Assembly: GCF_040448305.1 (NCBI RefSeq)
Contig: NZ_CP148752.1
Location: 6,452,501 to 6,516,500, forward strand
Reading direction: 5' to 3'
Length of the DNA stretch: 64,000 nt
DNA from: Pseudomonas fluorescens
GTDB taxonomy: Bacteria; Pseudomonadota; Gammaproteobacteria; Pseudomonadales; Pseudomonadaceae
Shown: positions 25,288 to 33,660 of the stretch, piece after piece
Layout of the letters: each line of letters starts with the position of its first letter
How positions within the stretch are numbered: position 1 is the stretch's first letter
The notes under the pieces: generated by a model
Databases searched by the model: none
Seen by the model: the letters and a program-made list of their open reading frames with translations, nothing else
What the model was told of the DNA's origin: nothing
Program-made: the position numbers and the translations under genes

Positions 25288-26664
25288 ATGTCGGTACCCC
25301 CGCGTGCCGTTCAGCTTAACGAAGCGAACGCGTTCCTTAAGGAACATCCTGAGGTTCTGTACGTTGACCTTCTGATTGCGGATATGAATGGTGTGGTGCG
25401 CGGCAAGCGCATTGAACGCACCAGCCTCCACAAGGTTTACGAGAAAGGCATCAACCTGCCGGCCTCTCTATTTGCTCTGGATATCAATGGCTCGACGGTG
25501 GAAAGCACCGGCCTGGGCCTGGACATCGGTGATGCTGACCGAATCTGCTATCCAATCCCCGATACCCTATGCAACGAGCCATGGCAGAAGCGCCCGACCG
25601 CGCAACTGTTGATGACCATGCACGAACTCGAAGGCGAGCCATTCTTCGCCGACCCGCGTGAAGTGCTGGCCAATGTGGTACGCAAGTTCGACGAAATGGG
25701 CCTGACTATCTGCGCCGCGTTCGAACTGGAGTTCTACCTGATCGACCAGGAGAACGTGAACGGTCGTCCGCAACCACCTCGCTCGCCGGTTTCCGGCAAA
25801 CGTCCGCACTCGACTCAGGTCTACCTGATCGACGACCTCGACGAATACGTCGACTGCCTCCAGGACATTCTGGAAGGTGCCAAGGAGCAAGGCATTCCGG
25901 CTGACGCCATCGTCAAGGAAAGTGCCCCGGCGCAGTTCGAAGTGAACCTGCACCACGTGGCTGACCCGATCAAGGCCTGCGACTACGCGGTCCTGCTCAA
26001 GCGCCTGATCAAGAACATCGCCTACGACCATGAAATGGACACCACCTTCATGGCCAAGCCTTACCCAGGCCAGGCGGGTAATGGTCTGCACGTTCACATT
26101 TCGATTCTCGACAAAGACGGCAAGAATATTTTTGCCAGTGAGGATCCCGAGCAGAACGCCGCACTGCGTCACGCGATCGGCGGTGTGCTCGAGACCCTAC
26201 CGGCGCAGATGGCTTTCCTCTGCCCGAACGTCAACTCGTATCGCCGTTTCGGCGCACAGTTCTACGTGCCGAACTCGCCGTGCTGGGGCCTGGATAACCG
26301 CACTGTGGCGATTCGCGTACCGACCGGTTCCTCCGACGCCGTGCGCATCGAGCATCGTGTAGCCGGCGCCGATGCCAACCCGTACCTGCTGATGGCTTCG
26401 GTCCTGGCAGGCGTGCACCACGGCCTGGTCAACAAGATCGAGCCTGGCGACCCGGTTGAAGGCAACAGCTACGAGCAGAACGAGCAGAGTCTGCCGAACA
26501 ACCTGCGTGATGCACTGCGCGAGTTGGACGACAGCGAAGTCATGGCCAAGTACATCGATCCGAAATACATCGATATCTTCGTGGCCTGTAAAGAGAGCGA
26601 GCTGGAGGAGTTCGAACACTCCATCTCCGACCTCGAGTACAACTGGTACCTGCATACCGTGTAA
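25288..26664 (+). CDS. spuI: glutamine synthetase family protein, gamma-glutamylpolyamine synthetase type
   Basis: The 458-residue member has the N-terminal LNEANAFLKEHPEVLYVDLL, then LLIADMNGVVRGKRIER, AFELEFYLIDQ, AQFEVNLHHVADP, GNGLHVHIS, NSYRRFGAQF and NRTVAIRVP. All GS catalytic blocks are present. It is divergent from the spuBCDEFGH operon and ends at a strong terminator, so it is transcribed alone. In P. aeruginosa SpuI glutamylates polyamines for catabolism. The start is ATG 25288. Confidence 0.9.
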   Translation: MSVPPRAVQLNEANAFLKEHPEVLYVDLLIADMNGVVRGKRIERTSLHKVYEKGINLPASLFALDINGSTVESTGLGLDIGDADRICYPIPDTLCNEPWQKRPTAQLLMTMHELEGEPFFADPREVLANVVRKFDEMGLTICAAFELEFYLIDQENVNGRPQPPRSPVSGKRPHSTQVYLIDDLDEYVDCLQDILEGAKEQGIPADAIVKESAPAQFEVNLHHVADPIKACDYAVLLKRLIKNIAYDHEMDTTFMAKPYPGQAGNGLHVHISILDKDGKNIFASEDPEQNAALRHAIGGVLETLPAQMAFLCPNVNSYRRFGAQFYVPNSPCWGLDNRTVAIRVPTGSSDAVRIEHRVAGADANPYLLMASVLAGVHHGLVNKIEPGDPVEGNSYEQNEQSLPNNLRDALRELDDSEVMAKYIDPKYIDIFVACKESELEEFEHSISDLEYNWYLHTV

Positions 26665-26682
26665 GCGGTTGCAGTAGTGAAG

Positions 26683-26716
26683 AAACGCCGCCGGCCTCAC
26701 AGCCTGCGGCGTTTTT
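26683..26716 (+). terminator. spuI: rho-independent terminator after spuI
   Basis: AAACGCCGC (26683-26691) pairs with GCGGCGTTT (26706-26714), followed by a T-run. It lies 18 nt after the spuI stop. Confidence 0.9.
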
Positions 26717-26733
26717 TTATGGCCGCCTGCGGC

Positions 26734-26831
26734 GGATCGCGAGCAGGCTCGCTCCCACAGGGATCTTCTGTGAGCAAAGAATTGGCGCCCAGAACAGATC
26801 CAATGTGGGAGCGAGCCTGCTCGCGAAGGCG
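26734..26831. repeat. REPIN
   Basis: CGCGAGCAGGCTCGCTCCCA (from 26738) and the complementary arm ending at about 26827 flank a loop of about 45 nt. It lies between the spuI terminator and the TetR-family gene, possibly within the latter's leader. Confidence 0.9.
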
Positions 26832-26891
26832 GCCGAGAAGACAACACACAACCCGACTCGTACAATGCCCGCTGCCCCGCAGGAGACTCCA

Positions 26892-27530
26892 ATGACACGC
26901 GTAGCCACCCCCCGCAAACCCCGCGCACGCAGCCAGGCCCGGATCGATTCGATACTCGATGCGGCCCGCACGCTGCTGGCCGCGGAGGGCGTGGCCAGCC
27001 TGTCGATCTACAGCGTCGCCGAGCGCGCGGAGATTCCACCCTCCTCGGTCTACCACTTCTTCGCCAGCGTGCCTGCCCTGCTCGAAGCCCTGACCGCCGA
27101 TGTCCACGCGGCCTTCCGCGCCTGCCTGCAAGCCCCCATCGACCACCTCGCCTTGAATGGCTGGCGCGATCTGTCGAGACTGGTGGAGCAACGCATGCTC
27201 GACATCTACGCCGAGGACGCCGCCGCCCGCCAACTCATTCTGGCCCAGCACGGCCTGACCGAAGTCACCCAGGCCGACCGCCAGCACGACATCGAACTCG
27301 GCGACCTGATGCACAAGCTGTTCGACCATCACTTCGAGCTGCCGACATTGCCGAGTGATGTCGATGTGTTCGCCCTGGCCATGGAACTGGGCGACCGGGT
27401 GTATGCGCGCTCGGTGCAGCAACACGGGCAGATTACGCCGCGCATGGCCGAGGAAGGGATGCGGGTGTTTGATGCTTATGTGGGGTTGTATTTGCCACCG
27501 TATCTGCCCAAGCGCAGCGTTCCAGCCTGA
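26892..27530 (+). CDS. TetR/AcrR family transcriptional regulator
   Basis: The 212-residue protein has the TetR helix-turn-helix at about 14-60: RIDSILDAARTLLAAEGV, SIYSVAERAEIPPSSVYHFF. A helical ligand-binding domain of unrelated sequence follows. ATG 26892 has AGGAG at 26881-26885. The frame is open upstream only because it runs through a REPIN arm. It follows spuI in the same orientation but across a terminator and a REPIN, so it has its own promoter. Target genes and ligand are not evident; the polyamine genes are a natural guess. Confidence 0.88.
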   Translation: MTRVATPRKPRARSQARIDSILDAARTLLAAEGVASLSIYSVAERAEIPPSSVYHFFASVPALLEALTADVHAAFRACLQAPIDHLALNGWRDLSRLVEQRMLDIYAEDAAARQLILAQHGLTEVTQADRQHDIELGDLMHKLFDHHFELPTLPSDVDVFALAMELGDRVYARSVQQHGQITPRMAEEGMRVFDAYVGLYLPPYLPKRSVPA

Positions 27531-27550
27531 TTTCTTGATTGGCCTTACTG

Positions 27551-27625
27551 GCCTCTTCGCGAGCAGGCTCGCTCCCACATTTGAAATGCATTCCCCTGTG
27601 GGAGCGAGCCTGCTCGCGAAGGCCG
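27551..27625. repeat. REPIN
   Basis: TTCGCGAGCAGGCTCGCTCC and its complement flank the spacer TTGAAATGCATTCCCC, which is the inverted near-copy of the spacer in the REPIN at 9832. Confidence 0.92.
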
Positions 27626-27658
27626 CACCACCGATCTCAATGAATCACACGCACAAAA

Positions 27659-27690
27659 AACCCCGAAGGGCTCAAACCCTTCGGGGTTGT
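27659..27690. terminator. bidirectional terminator after ssuF
   Basis: AACCCCGAAGGG (27659-27670) pairs with CCCTTCGGGGTT (27677-27688) around CTCAAA. Flanking A-run and T-containing tracts let it work on both strands. On the minus strand it follows ssuF by 17 nt. Confidence 0.92.
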
Positions 27691-27706
27691 TGTTTGCGCA
27701 TGCGCC

Positions 27707-27922
27707 TTACAACTTGGCGATCGATACCTCGGTGGATTTCACAAACGCGATCACTTCACTGCCGACCGCCAGTTCCAGCTCTTTCACCGAGCGTGTGGTG
27801 ATCACCGAAGTGACGATGCCGGAAGCGGTTTGCACGTCGATTTCCGAGAGCACGTCGCCGAGGACGATTTCCTTGATGGAGCCTTTGAACTGGTTGCGAA
27901 CGTTGATGGCCTTGATCGTCAT
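27707..27922 (-). CDS. ssuF: molybdopterin-binding-like (TOBE) protein of the sulfonate operon
   Basis: The 71-residue single TOBE/Mop domain protein contains KAINVRNQFKGSIKEI and TSVITTRSVKELELAVGSEV. Small proteins of this type that bind molybdate or a related oxyanion are encoded last in the ssuEADCBF operon of P. putida, where SsuF is needed for growth on sulfonates. Gene order here is the same. It begins 33 nt after ssuB. Only the start residue is a Met and there is no Cys, in line with sulfur-starvation expression. The terminator lies just beyond. Confidence 0.88.
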   Translation of the reverse strand: MTIKAINVRNQFKGSIKEIVLGDVLSEIDVQTASGIVTSVITTRSVKELELAVGSEVIAFVKSTEVSIAKL

Positions 27923-27955
27923 GATGTTGATTCCTGTCGTTGGGTAAGACTTGAG

Positions 27956-28762
27956 TTATTGAGCCCAGCGCAATTGCGTAGGCAAGGGTGAAACAGGCTC
28001 CGGTTCCGGCGGTTGGCCGGGCAGCGCCAGCACGCGATTGAGGACTTCGGTTTCCAGCGTCGCCAGCCGATGGGAGCCACGAACCCGAGGGCGCGGCAGT
28101 TCCACCTGAAGGTCGAGGCCGACTTCGCCGTCTTCGATCAGGATCACCCGATCGGCAATCGCCACCGCTTCACTGACGTCATGGGTCACCAGCAACACCG
28201 TGAAGCCGTGCTGTTGCCAGAGCCGTTCGATCAGTTGCTGCATTTCAATTCGGGTCAGGGCATCCAGCGCGCCCAAGGGTTCGTCGAGCAACAGCAGGCG
28301 CGGTTGGTGAATCAACGCACGCGCCAAAGCCACGCGTTGCTTCTGTCCACCGGACAGCGCCGCTGGCCACTCGTTGGCACGATCCGCCAGACCCACCGCT
28401 TCCAGAGCTTCAAGTGCTTGCGGCCGCCAGTTGCCCTTGAGGCCCAGGCCGACGTTGTCGATGATCTTTTTCCACGGCAGCAGACGTGCTTCCTGGAACA
28501 TCAGCCGGGTGTCTTCCCGCGCGTCACTCAATGACGCGGCACCGGCGAGCAACTCACCGCCAGTTGGCTGATCGAGACCGGCGAGCAAGCGCAGCAAGGT
28601 ACTTTTGCCGCAGCCACTGCGACCGACCACGGCAACAAACTGGCCCGCCGGAATGTGCAGGTCAATCTCGCGCAGCACCTGCCGCGAGCCAAAGGTTTTT
28701 TGCAGCTTGCGCACCGCCAGCGGAATGCCGCGCAGCAGGCGTGGAGGTTGTTCCGCGATCAT
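27956..28762 (-). CDS. ssuB: aliphatic sulfonate ABC transporter ATP-binding protein
   Basis: The 268-residue ATPase has Walker A GRSGCGKST (47-55), MFQEARLLPW (Q-loop), signature LSGGQKQRVALARAL, Walker B LLLLDEPLGALD and the switch His in LLVTHDVSEA. ATG 28762 is chosen because GGGAGG lies upstream and it overlaps the ssuC stop by 4 nt. The upstream in-frame start at 28810 would invade ssuC. It energises SsuC for sulfonate import. Confidence 0.93.
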   Translation of the reverse strand: MIAEQPPRLLRGIPLAVRKLQKTFGSRQVLREIDLHIPAGQFVAVVGRSGCGKSTLLRLLAGLDQPTGGELLAGAASLSDAREDTRLMFQEARLLPWKKIIDNVGLGLKGNWRPQALEALEAVGLADRANEWPAALSGGQKQRVALARALIHQPRLLLLDEPLGALDALTRIEMQQLIERLWQQHGFTVLLVTHDVSEAVAIADRVILIEDGEVGLDLQVELPRPRVRGSHRLATLETEVLNRVLALPGQPPEPEPVSPLPTQLRWAQ

Positions 28763-29541
28763 GCCGCACCTCCCTTGGCAACCTGATACGCCGGGTGCCA
28801 GCGCAGCCACACTCGCTCAAGCCCACGGGCCGCGAGGTCGGCCAGTTTGCCGAGCACCGCGTACAACAGAATCGCCAGCACCACCACGTCGGTTTGCAAG
28901 AACTCCCGGGCATTCATTGCCAGATAGCCGATGCCGGAACTCGCGGAAATGGTTTCCGCGACGATCAACGTCAGCCACATGAAGCCCAGGGCGAAGCGCA
29001 CGCCGACCAGAATCGAAGGCAGTGCCCCCGGCAGAATCACCTGCCAGAACAGGTTGAAACCGCTCAGGCCATAGCTGCGCGCCATCTCCACCAGCGCCGG
29101 GTCGACGTTGCGGATGCCGTGATAGGTGTTGAGGTAAATCGGGAACAACGTGCCCAGCGCCACCAGGAAAATCTTCGCTGACTCGTCGATGCCGAACCAC
29201 AGGATCACCAGTGGAATCAGCGCCAGGTGCGGCACGTTACGGACCATCTGCACCGAACTGTCGAGCAGGCGTTCGCCCCACTTCGACAGGCCGGTGATGA
29301 AGCCAAGCGTCAAGCCGATGCCACCACCGACGGTGAAGCCCAGCGCTGCACGCCAGCCACTGATTGCCAGGTGCGTCCAGATTTCGCCACTGCGTACCAG
29401 GCTCACGCCGGCCTCGATCACGGCGATGGGTGCCGGCAGGATCCGTGTCGACAACCAACCCGCCGACACACTCAACTGCCACACCGCCAGCAACAACACC
29501 GGCAACGCCCAGGGCGCAAGGCTGTGGATGATTTTCTTCAT
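28759..29541 (-). CDS. ssuC: aliphatic sulfonate ABC transporter permease
   Basis: The 260-residue inner-membrane permease has about six hydrophobic segments and the EAA loop VEMARSYGLSGFNLFWQVILPGALPSI. FMWLTLIVAETISASSGIGYLAMNARE follows in two parts, as in SsuC/TauC. It lies 9 nt after ssuD and overlaps ssuB by 4 nt. It forms the channel for SsuA-delivered sulfonates. Confidence 0.93.
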   Translation of the reverse strand: MKKIIHSLAPWALPVLLLAVWQLSVSAGWLSTRILPAPIAVIEAGVSLVRSGEIWTHLAISGWRAALGFTVGGGIGLTLGFITGLSKWGERLLDSSVQMVRNVPHLALIPLVILWFGIDESAKIFLVALGTLFPIYLNTYHGIRNVDPALVEMARSYGLSGFNLFWQVILPGALPSILVGVRFALGFMWLTLIVAETISASSGIGYLAMNAREFLQTDVVVLAILLYAVLGKLADLAARGLERVWLRWHPAYQVAKGGAA

Positions 29542-29550
29542 GACCGCGCC

Positions 29551-30699
29551 TCAGCTCTGGGATGCGGCTTTGGGCAGAATGTCGTTGGCGACCATCTCAC
29601 CGAACGGGCTGACATAACCGGCACTTTTCGGCAACTCGGGACGCTCGACATCGAGGTGCGGGAACAGCAACTCGGCCACCCGGTACGACTCTTCCAGGTG
29701 TGGATAACCGGAGAAGATGAAGGTATCGATGCCCAGGTCCGCGTACTCCTTCACGCGGGCGGCCACGGTCGGACCATCGCCCACCAGCGCCGTACCGGCA
29801 CCGCCGCGCACCAGACCGACGCCGGCCCACAGGTTAGGGCTGACCTCCAGATTGTCGCGGTTGCCGCCATGCAATGCGGCCATGCGTTGCTGACCGACCG
29901 AATCGAAACGCGCCAGGGAAGCCTGGGCACGAGCGATAGTCTCATTGTCGAGATGGGAGATCAGCCGATCCGCGGCTTTCCATGCTTCATCGTTGGTTTC
30001 GCGCACGATCACGTGCAGTCGAATGCCGAAGCGCACGGTGCGTCCGAGCTTGGCGGCCTTGGCTCGGACCTGTTCGATTTTTTCCGCGACGGCGGCCGGT
30101 GGCTCGCCCCAGGTCAGGACCATTTCCACCTGTTCGGCGGCCAGATCCTGTGCGGCTTCCGAGGAACCACCGAAGTACAGCGGCGGACGCGGTTGCTGGA
30201 TCGGTGGATAGAGCAATTTCGCCCCCTTCACGCTGATGTGCTGACCGTCGTAATCGACGGTTTCACCTTCCAGCACCCGGCGCCAGATGCGGGTGAATTC
30301 CACCGAGGCCTGATAGCGTTCTTCGTGGCTGAGGAACAGACCATCGCCCGCCAACTCTTCCGGATCACCGCCCGTCACCAGGTTGAACAAAGCACGCCCA
30401 CCGGACAGTCGATCCAGGGTCGCGGCCTGACGCGCCGCCACAGTCGGGGAAATGATCCCGGGGCGCAGGGCGACAAGGAACTTCAAGCGCTGGGTCACCG
30501 GAATCAGCGATGCCGCCACCAGCCACGAGTCTTCGCAAGAGCGACCGGTAGGGATCAGCACCCCGCCAAAACCCAGGCGATCCGCTGCCTGTGCGACTTG
30601 CTGCAGGTAGCCGTGATCGACGGCGCGTGCGCCTTCGGCGGTGCCAAGGTAATGGCCGTCGCCGTGGGTAGGCAGGAACCAGAAAATATTGAGGCTCAT
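29551..30699 (-). CDS. ssuD: FMNH2-dependent alkanesulfonate monooxygenase
   Basis: The 382-residue luciferase-like TIM barrel uses FMNH2 from SsuE and O2 to split R-SO3 into an aldehyde and sulfite. Family motifs are NIFWFLPTHGDGHYLG, GGVLIPTGRSCEDSW, RALFNLVTGGDPEELAGDG and FIFSGYPHLEESYRVAELLFP. The conserved active-site Cys (RSCED) and Arg are retained. It has only three internal Met and one Cys in 382 residues. It starts 25 nt after the ssuA stop. Confidence 0.95.
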   Translation of the reverse strand: MSLNIFWFLPTHGDGHYLGTAEGARAVDHGYLQQVAQAADRLGFGGVLIPTGRSCEDSWLVAASLIPVTQRLKFLVALRPGIISPTVAARQAATLDRLSGGRALFNLVTGGDPEELAGDGLFLSHEERYQASVEFTRIWRRVLEGETVDYDGQHISVKGAKLLYPPIQQPRPPLYFGGSSEAAQDLAAEQVEMVLTWGEPPAAVAEKIEQVRAKAAKLGRTVRFGIRLHVIVRETNDEAWKAADRLISHLDNETIARAQASLARFDSVGQQRMAALHGGNRDNLEVSPNLWAGVGLVRGGAGTALVGDGPTVAARVKEYADLGIDTFIFSGYPHLEESYRVAELLFPHLDVERPELPKSAGYVSPFGEMVANDILPKAASQS

Positions 30700-30724
30700 G
30701 GAGTGGTCTCCTTGGGGAAGCGAT

Positions 30725-31720
30725 TTATTGGATTTTGGTTACTGAGCTTTGGGCAACGGCGGCCGGCGGTGTCCAGATCACATCTTTGATGCTCAACTGC
30801 TTGGGAATCAGCTTGAGCTGATAGAAGCTGTCGGCGATTTTCTGCTGTGCGGCGACCACTTCCGGGGTGAGGAACAGCGCGCCATAGCCCTGGCGTTTCA
30901 CCGAGGTCAGGGTGATGTCTGCTGGCAGGCCGAGCAGCGGTGAAACCTGTTCGGTCACCTCTTGCGGGTTAGCCCTGGACCACTCGCCCACCGCGCGCAC
31001 TTCTTCCACCAGGGTCTTGATCACCTCGGGATTTTTCTGCGCATAAGGCTTGGTCGCCAGGTAGAACTGATGGTTGTCGACGATGCCCTGGCCATCGCGC
31101 AGAGTGCGCGCTTGCAGCTGTTGTTCGGCGGCGGCCTGGTACGGGTCCCAGATCACCCAGGCGTCGACGCTGCCACGCTCGAAGGCGGCACGGGCATCGG
31201 CTGGCGGCAGGAATACGGTCTGGATGTCGGTGTATTTGAGGCCGGCGTCTTCCAGCGCACGCACCAGCAGGTAGTGCACGTTGGAGCCCTTGTTGAGCAC
31301 GACTTTCTTGCCCTTGAGCTCTGCTACCGATTTGATCGGCGAGTCCTTTGGAACGAGGATCGCTTCGCTGTGCGGCGCTGGCGGTTCATAGGCGACGTAG
31401 AGCAGATCGGCACCTGCTGCCTGGGCAAACACAGGAGGCGTTTCGCCGGTGACGCCGAAGTCGATGGAACCGACATTCAGGCCTTCGAGCAGTTGCGGGC
31501 CACCGGGGAATTCAGTCCATTGCACGTCCACGCCTTGGGCGGCGAAGCGTTTTTCCAGGGTGCCTTTGGCTTTGAGCAGCACCAGGGTGCCGTATTTCTG
31601 ATAGCCGATTCGCAGAACGCCTTCTTGGGTAGAAAGCGCTTGAGCTTGAGTAATGGCGCCGAAGGTCAAAGCCGCAGCAAACAGAGCGACCAGACCACGA
31701 CGCAAAATGACAGGGCGCAT
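30725..31720 (-). CDS. ssuA: aliphatic sulfonate-binding periplasmic protein
   Basis: The 331-residue receptor starts at ATG 31720, with GGAG upstream; a longer frame to 31756 lacks a ribosome-binding site. The signal peptide (about 1-29, TQAQA) precedes LRIGYQKYGTLVLLKAKG and FGVTGETPPVFAQAAGADLLYV, characteristic of SsuA. By reading, the mature part contains no Met and no Cys in about 300 residues, a striking sulfur economy. It delivers alkanesulfonates to SsuBC. It lies between ssuE and ssuD in the operon. Confidence 0.94.
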   Translation of the reverse strand: MRPVILRRGLVALFAAALTFGAITQAQALSTQEGVLRIGYQKYGTLVLLKAKGTLEKRFAAQGVDVQWTEFPGGPQLLEGLNVGSIDFGVTGETPPVFAQAAGADLLYVAYEPPAPHSEAILVPKDSPIKSVAELKGKKVVLNKGSNVHYLLVRALEDAGLKYTDIQTVFLPPADARAAFERGSVDAWVIWDPYQAAAEQQLQARTLRDGQGIVDNHQFYLATKPYAQKNPEVIKTLVEEVRAVGEWSRANPQEVTEQVSPLLGLPADITLTSVKRQGYGALFLTPEVVAAQQKIADSFYQLKLIPKQLSIKDVIWTPPAAVAQSSVTKIQ

Positions 31721-31810
31721 GGCGCTCTCCTTTTTGCAGTTGGGTTTTGGCTGCACCTGCTTGCCCGTTGGCGGGCGAGTAAGGCCAGTACTTCAATTTT
31801 TCGGTGAGGC

Positions 31811-32404
31811 TCAAATGCTCCAGCGAGCACTCAACAAACGATCATTCAACAGGTTCGGATCGAGCGGCTTGGGCCGTCGCGCCATGGCGCTGAAAAACAG
31901 CTCCAGCGATTCATTCAGTCGTTGTTCCAGCTCCGGCGCCAACTGCGCCAGGGCGCTGCCTTCGCCGTAGGCGATCTGGCTGTCGACGGCGAAAATCCCT
32001 TGCAGCATTTCCTGGGCCTTCAATGCCGACAGCACCGGCTTGAGCGCGTAATCCACCGCCAGCATGTGAGCGATGCTGCCGCCCGTGGCCATTGGCAAAA
32101 CCACCTTGTGGCTCAAGGCGCGTTCGGGCAGCAGATCCAGCACGACTTTCAGTGCTCCGGAAAACGATGCCTTGTATACCGGTGTGGCGATCAGCAGGCC
32201 ATCGGCGTTTTCAATCTGTTGCAACAGGTCGACCACCTTGGGGCTGTCGAAGCGTGCGTGCAGCAAGTCCTCGGCCGGGAAGTCCCGCACCTGATAACTC
32301 ACCACTTCCACGCCCTGCCCTTGCAACCAACGCTGGGAGCGATCCAGCAGCACCCCGGAACGAGAGCGCTGACTGGGACTGCCACCGAGTGAGACAACCA
32401 ACAT
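31811..32404 (-). CDS. ssuE: NAD(P)H-dependent FMN reductase
   Basis: The 197-residue flavodoxin-like reductase starts LVVSLGGSPSQRSRSGVLLD and has ADGLLIATPVYKASFSGALKVVLDLLP, both SsuE signatures for flavin binding. It supplies FMNH2 to SsuD. It is the first gene of the ssuEADCBF operon. The upstream region (32405-32535) is unusually A/T-rich and holds a dyad that may bind a CysB-type activator. Confidence 0.94.
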   Translation of the reverse strand: MLVVSLGGSPSQRSRSGVLLDRSQRWLQGQGVEVVSYQVRDFPAEDLLHARFDSPKVVDLLQQIENADGLLIATPVYKASFSGALKVVLDLLPERALSHKVVLPMATGGSIAHMLAVDYALKPVLSALKAQEMLQGIFAVDSQIAYGEGSALAQLAPELEQRLNESLELFFSAMARRPKPLDPNLLNDRLLSARWSI

Positions 32405-32535
32405 TCAGACGATTCCTTGCACGGTGTTGGCGATTCGCGGCTTGCGATCTCGCTTTGATGGAGTGACCTTAACAGCTGATTTATATATCCATAAATCATA
32501 TTTATTCATTTGGTTATTCGTTAAAGAAATATATA
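32405..32535 (-). promoter_or_regulatory. ssuE promoter region with TGATTTAT dyad
   Basis: TGATTTAT (32478-32485) and ATAAATCA (32491-32498) form a perfect 8-bp inverted repeat with a 5-nt spacer, 74-94 nt before the ssuE start. The surrounding 60 nt are strongly A/T-rich, unlike the genome. LysR-type activators (CysB, Cbl-like) recognise such sites upstream of sulfonate genes. Confidence 0.5.
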
Positions 32536-32631
32536 AACCGGTTTCTTCCAGGCAAAAAAACAGGCCGTCGAAACGGCCCGAAATCCCCTGCTTTGTGGAT
32601 TAACTATGACGTCTGTAGTGCCTGGACTATC

Positions 32632-32701
32632 GCCTTCGCGAGCAGGCTCGCTCCCACAGGGGTACGCGATCAACTGTGGGAGCGAGCCTGCTCGCGAAGG
32701 C
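32632..32701. repeat. REPIN (GCCTTCGCGA outer arm)
   Basis: GCCTTCGCGAGCAGGCTCGC and its complement GCGAGCCTGCTCGCGAAGGC enclose a short loop of about 26 nt. It lies between convergent ends of nothing: both flanking genes (ssuE, lsfA) read leftward, so it follows the peroxiredoxin stop by 30 nt. Confidence 0.92.
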
Positions 32702-32730
32702 TTTTCAGTCACACCACAAAAAAGACTGGC

Positions 32731-33369
32731 TCACCGGTTCGGCTGCGGCGTCAGGCGCAGGTAAGGCTTGACCGCCCGATAGCCCTTGGGAAAGCGCTGC
32801 TTGATTTCATCCTCATCCTTGAGCGACGGCACGATCACCACCTCATCACCGTCCTGCCAGTTGGCCGGTGTGGCCACCTTGTAGTTGTCGGTGAGTTGCA
32901 GCGAGTCGATCACCCGCAGGATTTCATTGAAGTTGCGGCCGGTGCTCGCCGGGTAGGTAATCGTCAGCCGGACCTTTTTCTTCGGGTCGATCACAAACAG
33001 ACTGCGCACGGTCAGGGTGTCGTTGGCGTTGGGATGGATCAGGTCGTAGAGGTCCGAGACCTTGCGGTCGGCGTCATCCAGGATCGGAAAGTTGACCACG
33101 GTGCCCTGGGTTTCGTTGATGTCCTCGATCCACCGATGGTGCGACTCCACCGGGTCTACCGACAAAGCGATGGCCTTGACACCGCGCACTGCGAACTCAT
33201 CCTTGAGCCTGGCGGTGAAGCCCAATTCCGTGGTGCACACCGGTGTGAAATCCGCGGGATGGGAAAACAGCACGCCCCAGCTATCGCCCAGCCACTGATG
33301 GAAACGGATGGTGCCGGCGCTGGAGTTCTGTTCGAAATCGGGGGCGATATCGCCAAGTCTGAGACCCAT
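32731..33369 (-). CDS. lsfA: 1-Cys peroxiredoxin, LsfA type
   Basis: The 212-residue Prx6-type enzyme has the active-site HPADFTPVCTTELG with peroxidatic Cys45 and no resolving cysteine. The C-terminal region ends VIVPSLKDEDEIKQRFPKG, as in 1-Cys peroxiredoxins. Apart from the start residue there is no Met, and Cys45 is the only Cys. LsfA of P. putida and P. aeruginosa is a sulfate-starvation-induced peroxidase encoded near ssu genes, which fits this position. It may protect against peroxide from flavin-dependent desulfonation. Confidence 0.9.
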   Translation of the reverse strand: MGLRLGDIAPDFEQNSSAGTIRFHQWLGDSWGVLFSHPADFTPVCTTELGFTARLKDEFAVRGVKAIALSVDPVESHHRWIEDINETQGTVVNFPILDDADRKVSDLYDLIHPNANDTLTVRSLFVIDPKKKVRLTITYPASTGRNFNEILRVIDSLQLTDNYKVATPANWQDGDEVVIVPSLKDEDEIKQRFPKGYRAVKPYLRLTPQPNR

Positions 33370-33424
33370 GGTGCTGCTCCTTCTGAGTGCTTGATGGGTT
33401 CAACTGTGCCTGTGTTTTTTATCT

Positions 33425-33452
33425 ATTAAAAAGAATAAATATCGATTTATTT
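33425..33452 (-). promoter_or_regulatory. AAAAAGAAT motif and dyad upstream of lsfA
   Basis: AAAAAGAAT (33428-33436) overlaps an inverted repeat AATAAAT (33434-33440) / ATTTATT (33445-33451), about 60-80 nt before the lsfA start. The AAAAGAAT core recurs before both OprD genes. Confidence 0.5.
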
Positions 33453-33602
33453 AGATCATAAAGAAATATTAAATATCTGTTCACTGGACGTGCTCGTACA
33501 ACCAGCCGAACATCGCCCCCAAGGTTCGAGAAGGCCTTGAGTTGCTGCAAAGAGGGAAGTTCAAGGCGGGATTACGGGGGTGAACCCGTCTTGAAAGTGT
33601 AA

Positions 33603-33640
33603 AAGCCCCGCCCGGTGCAATACCGGGCGGGGCTTTTTTG
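33603..33640. terminator. rho-independent terminator downstream of the first oprD
   Basis: AAAGCCCCGCCCGGT (33603-33617) pairs with ACCGGGCGGGGCTTT (33623-33637) around a 5-nt loop with A- and T-runs outside, 24 nt past the porin stop on the minus strand. Confidence 0.92.
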
Positions 33641-33660
33641 TCTCGGTTACGCGAGCGCTA

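Noticed and set aside
26805..26891. A 29-residue N-terminal extension of the TetR-type regulator
   Set aside because: The extension is the translation of a REPIN arm. AGGAG at 26881 supports the internal ATG at 26892.
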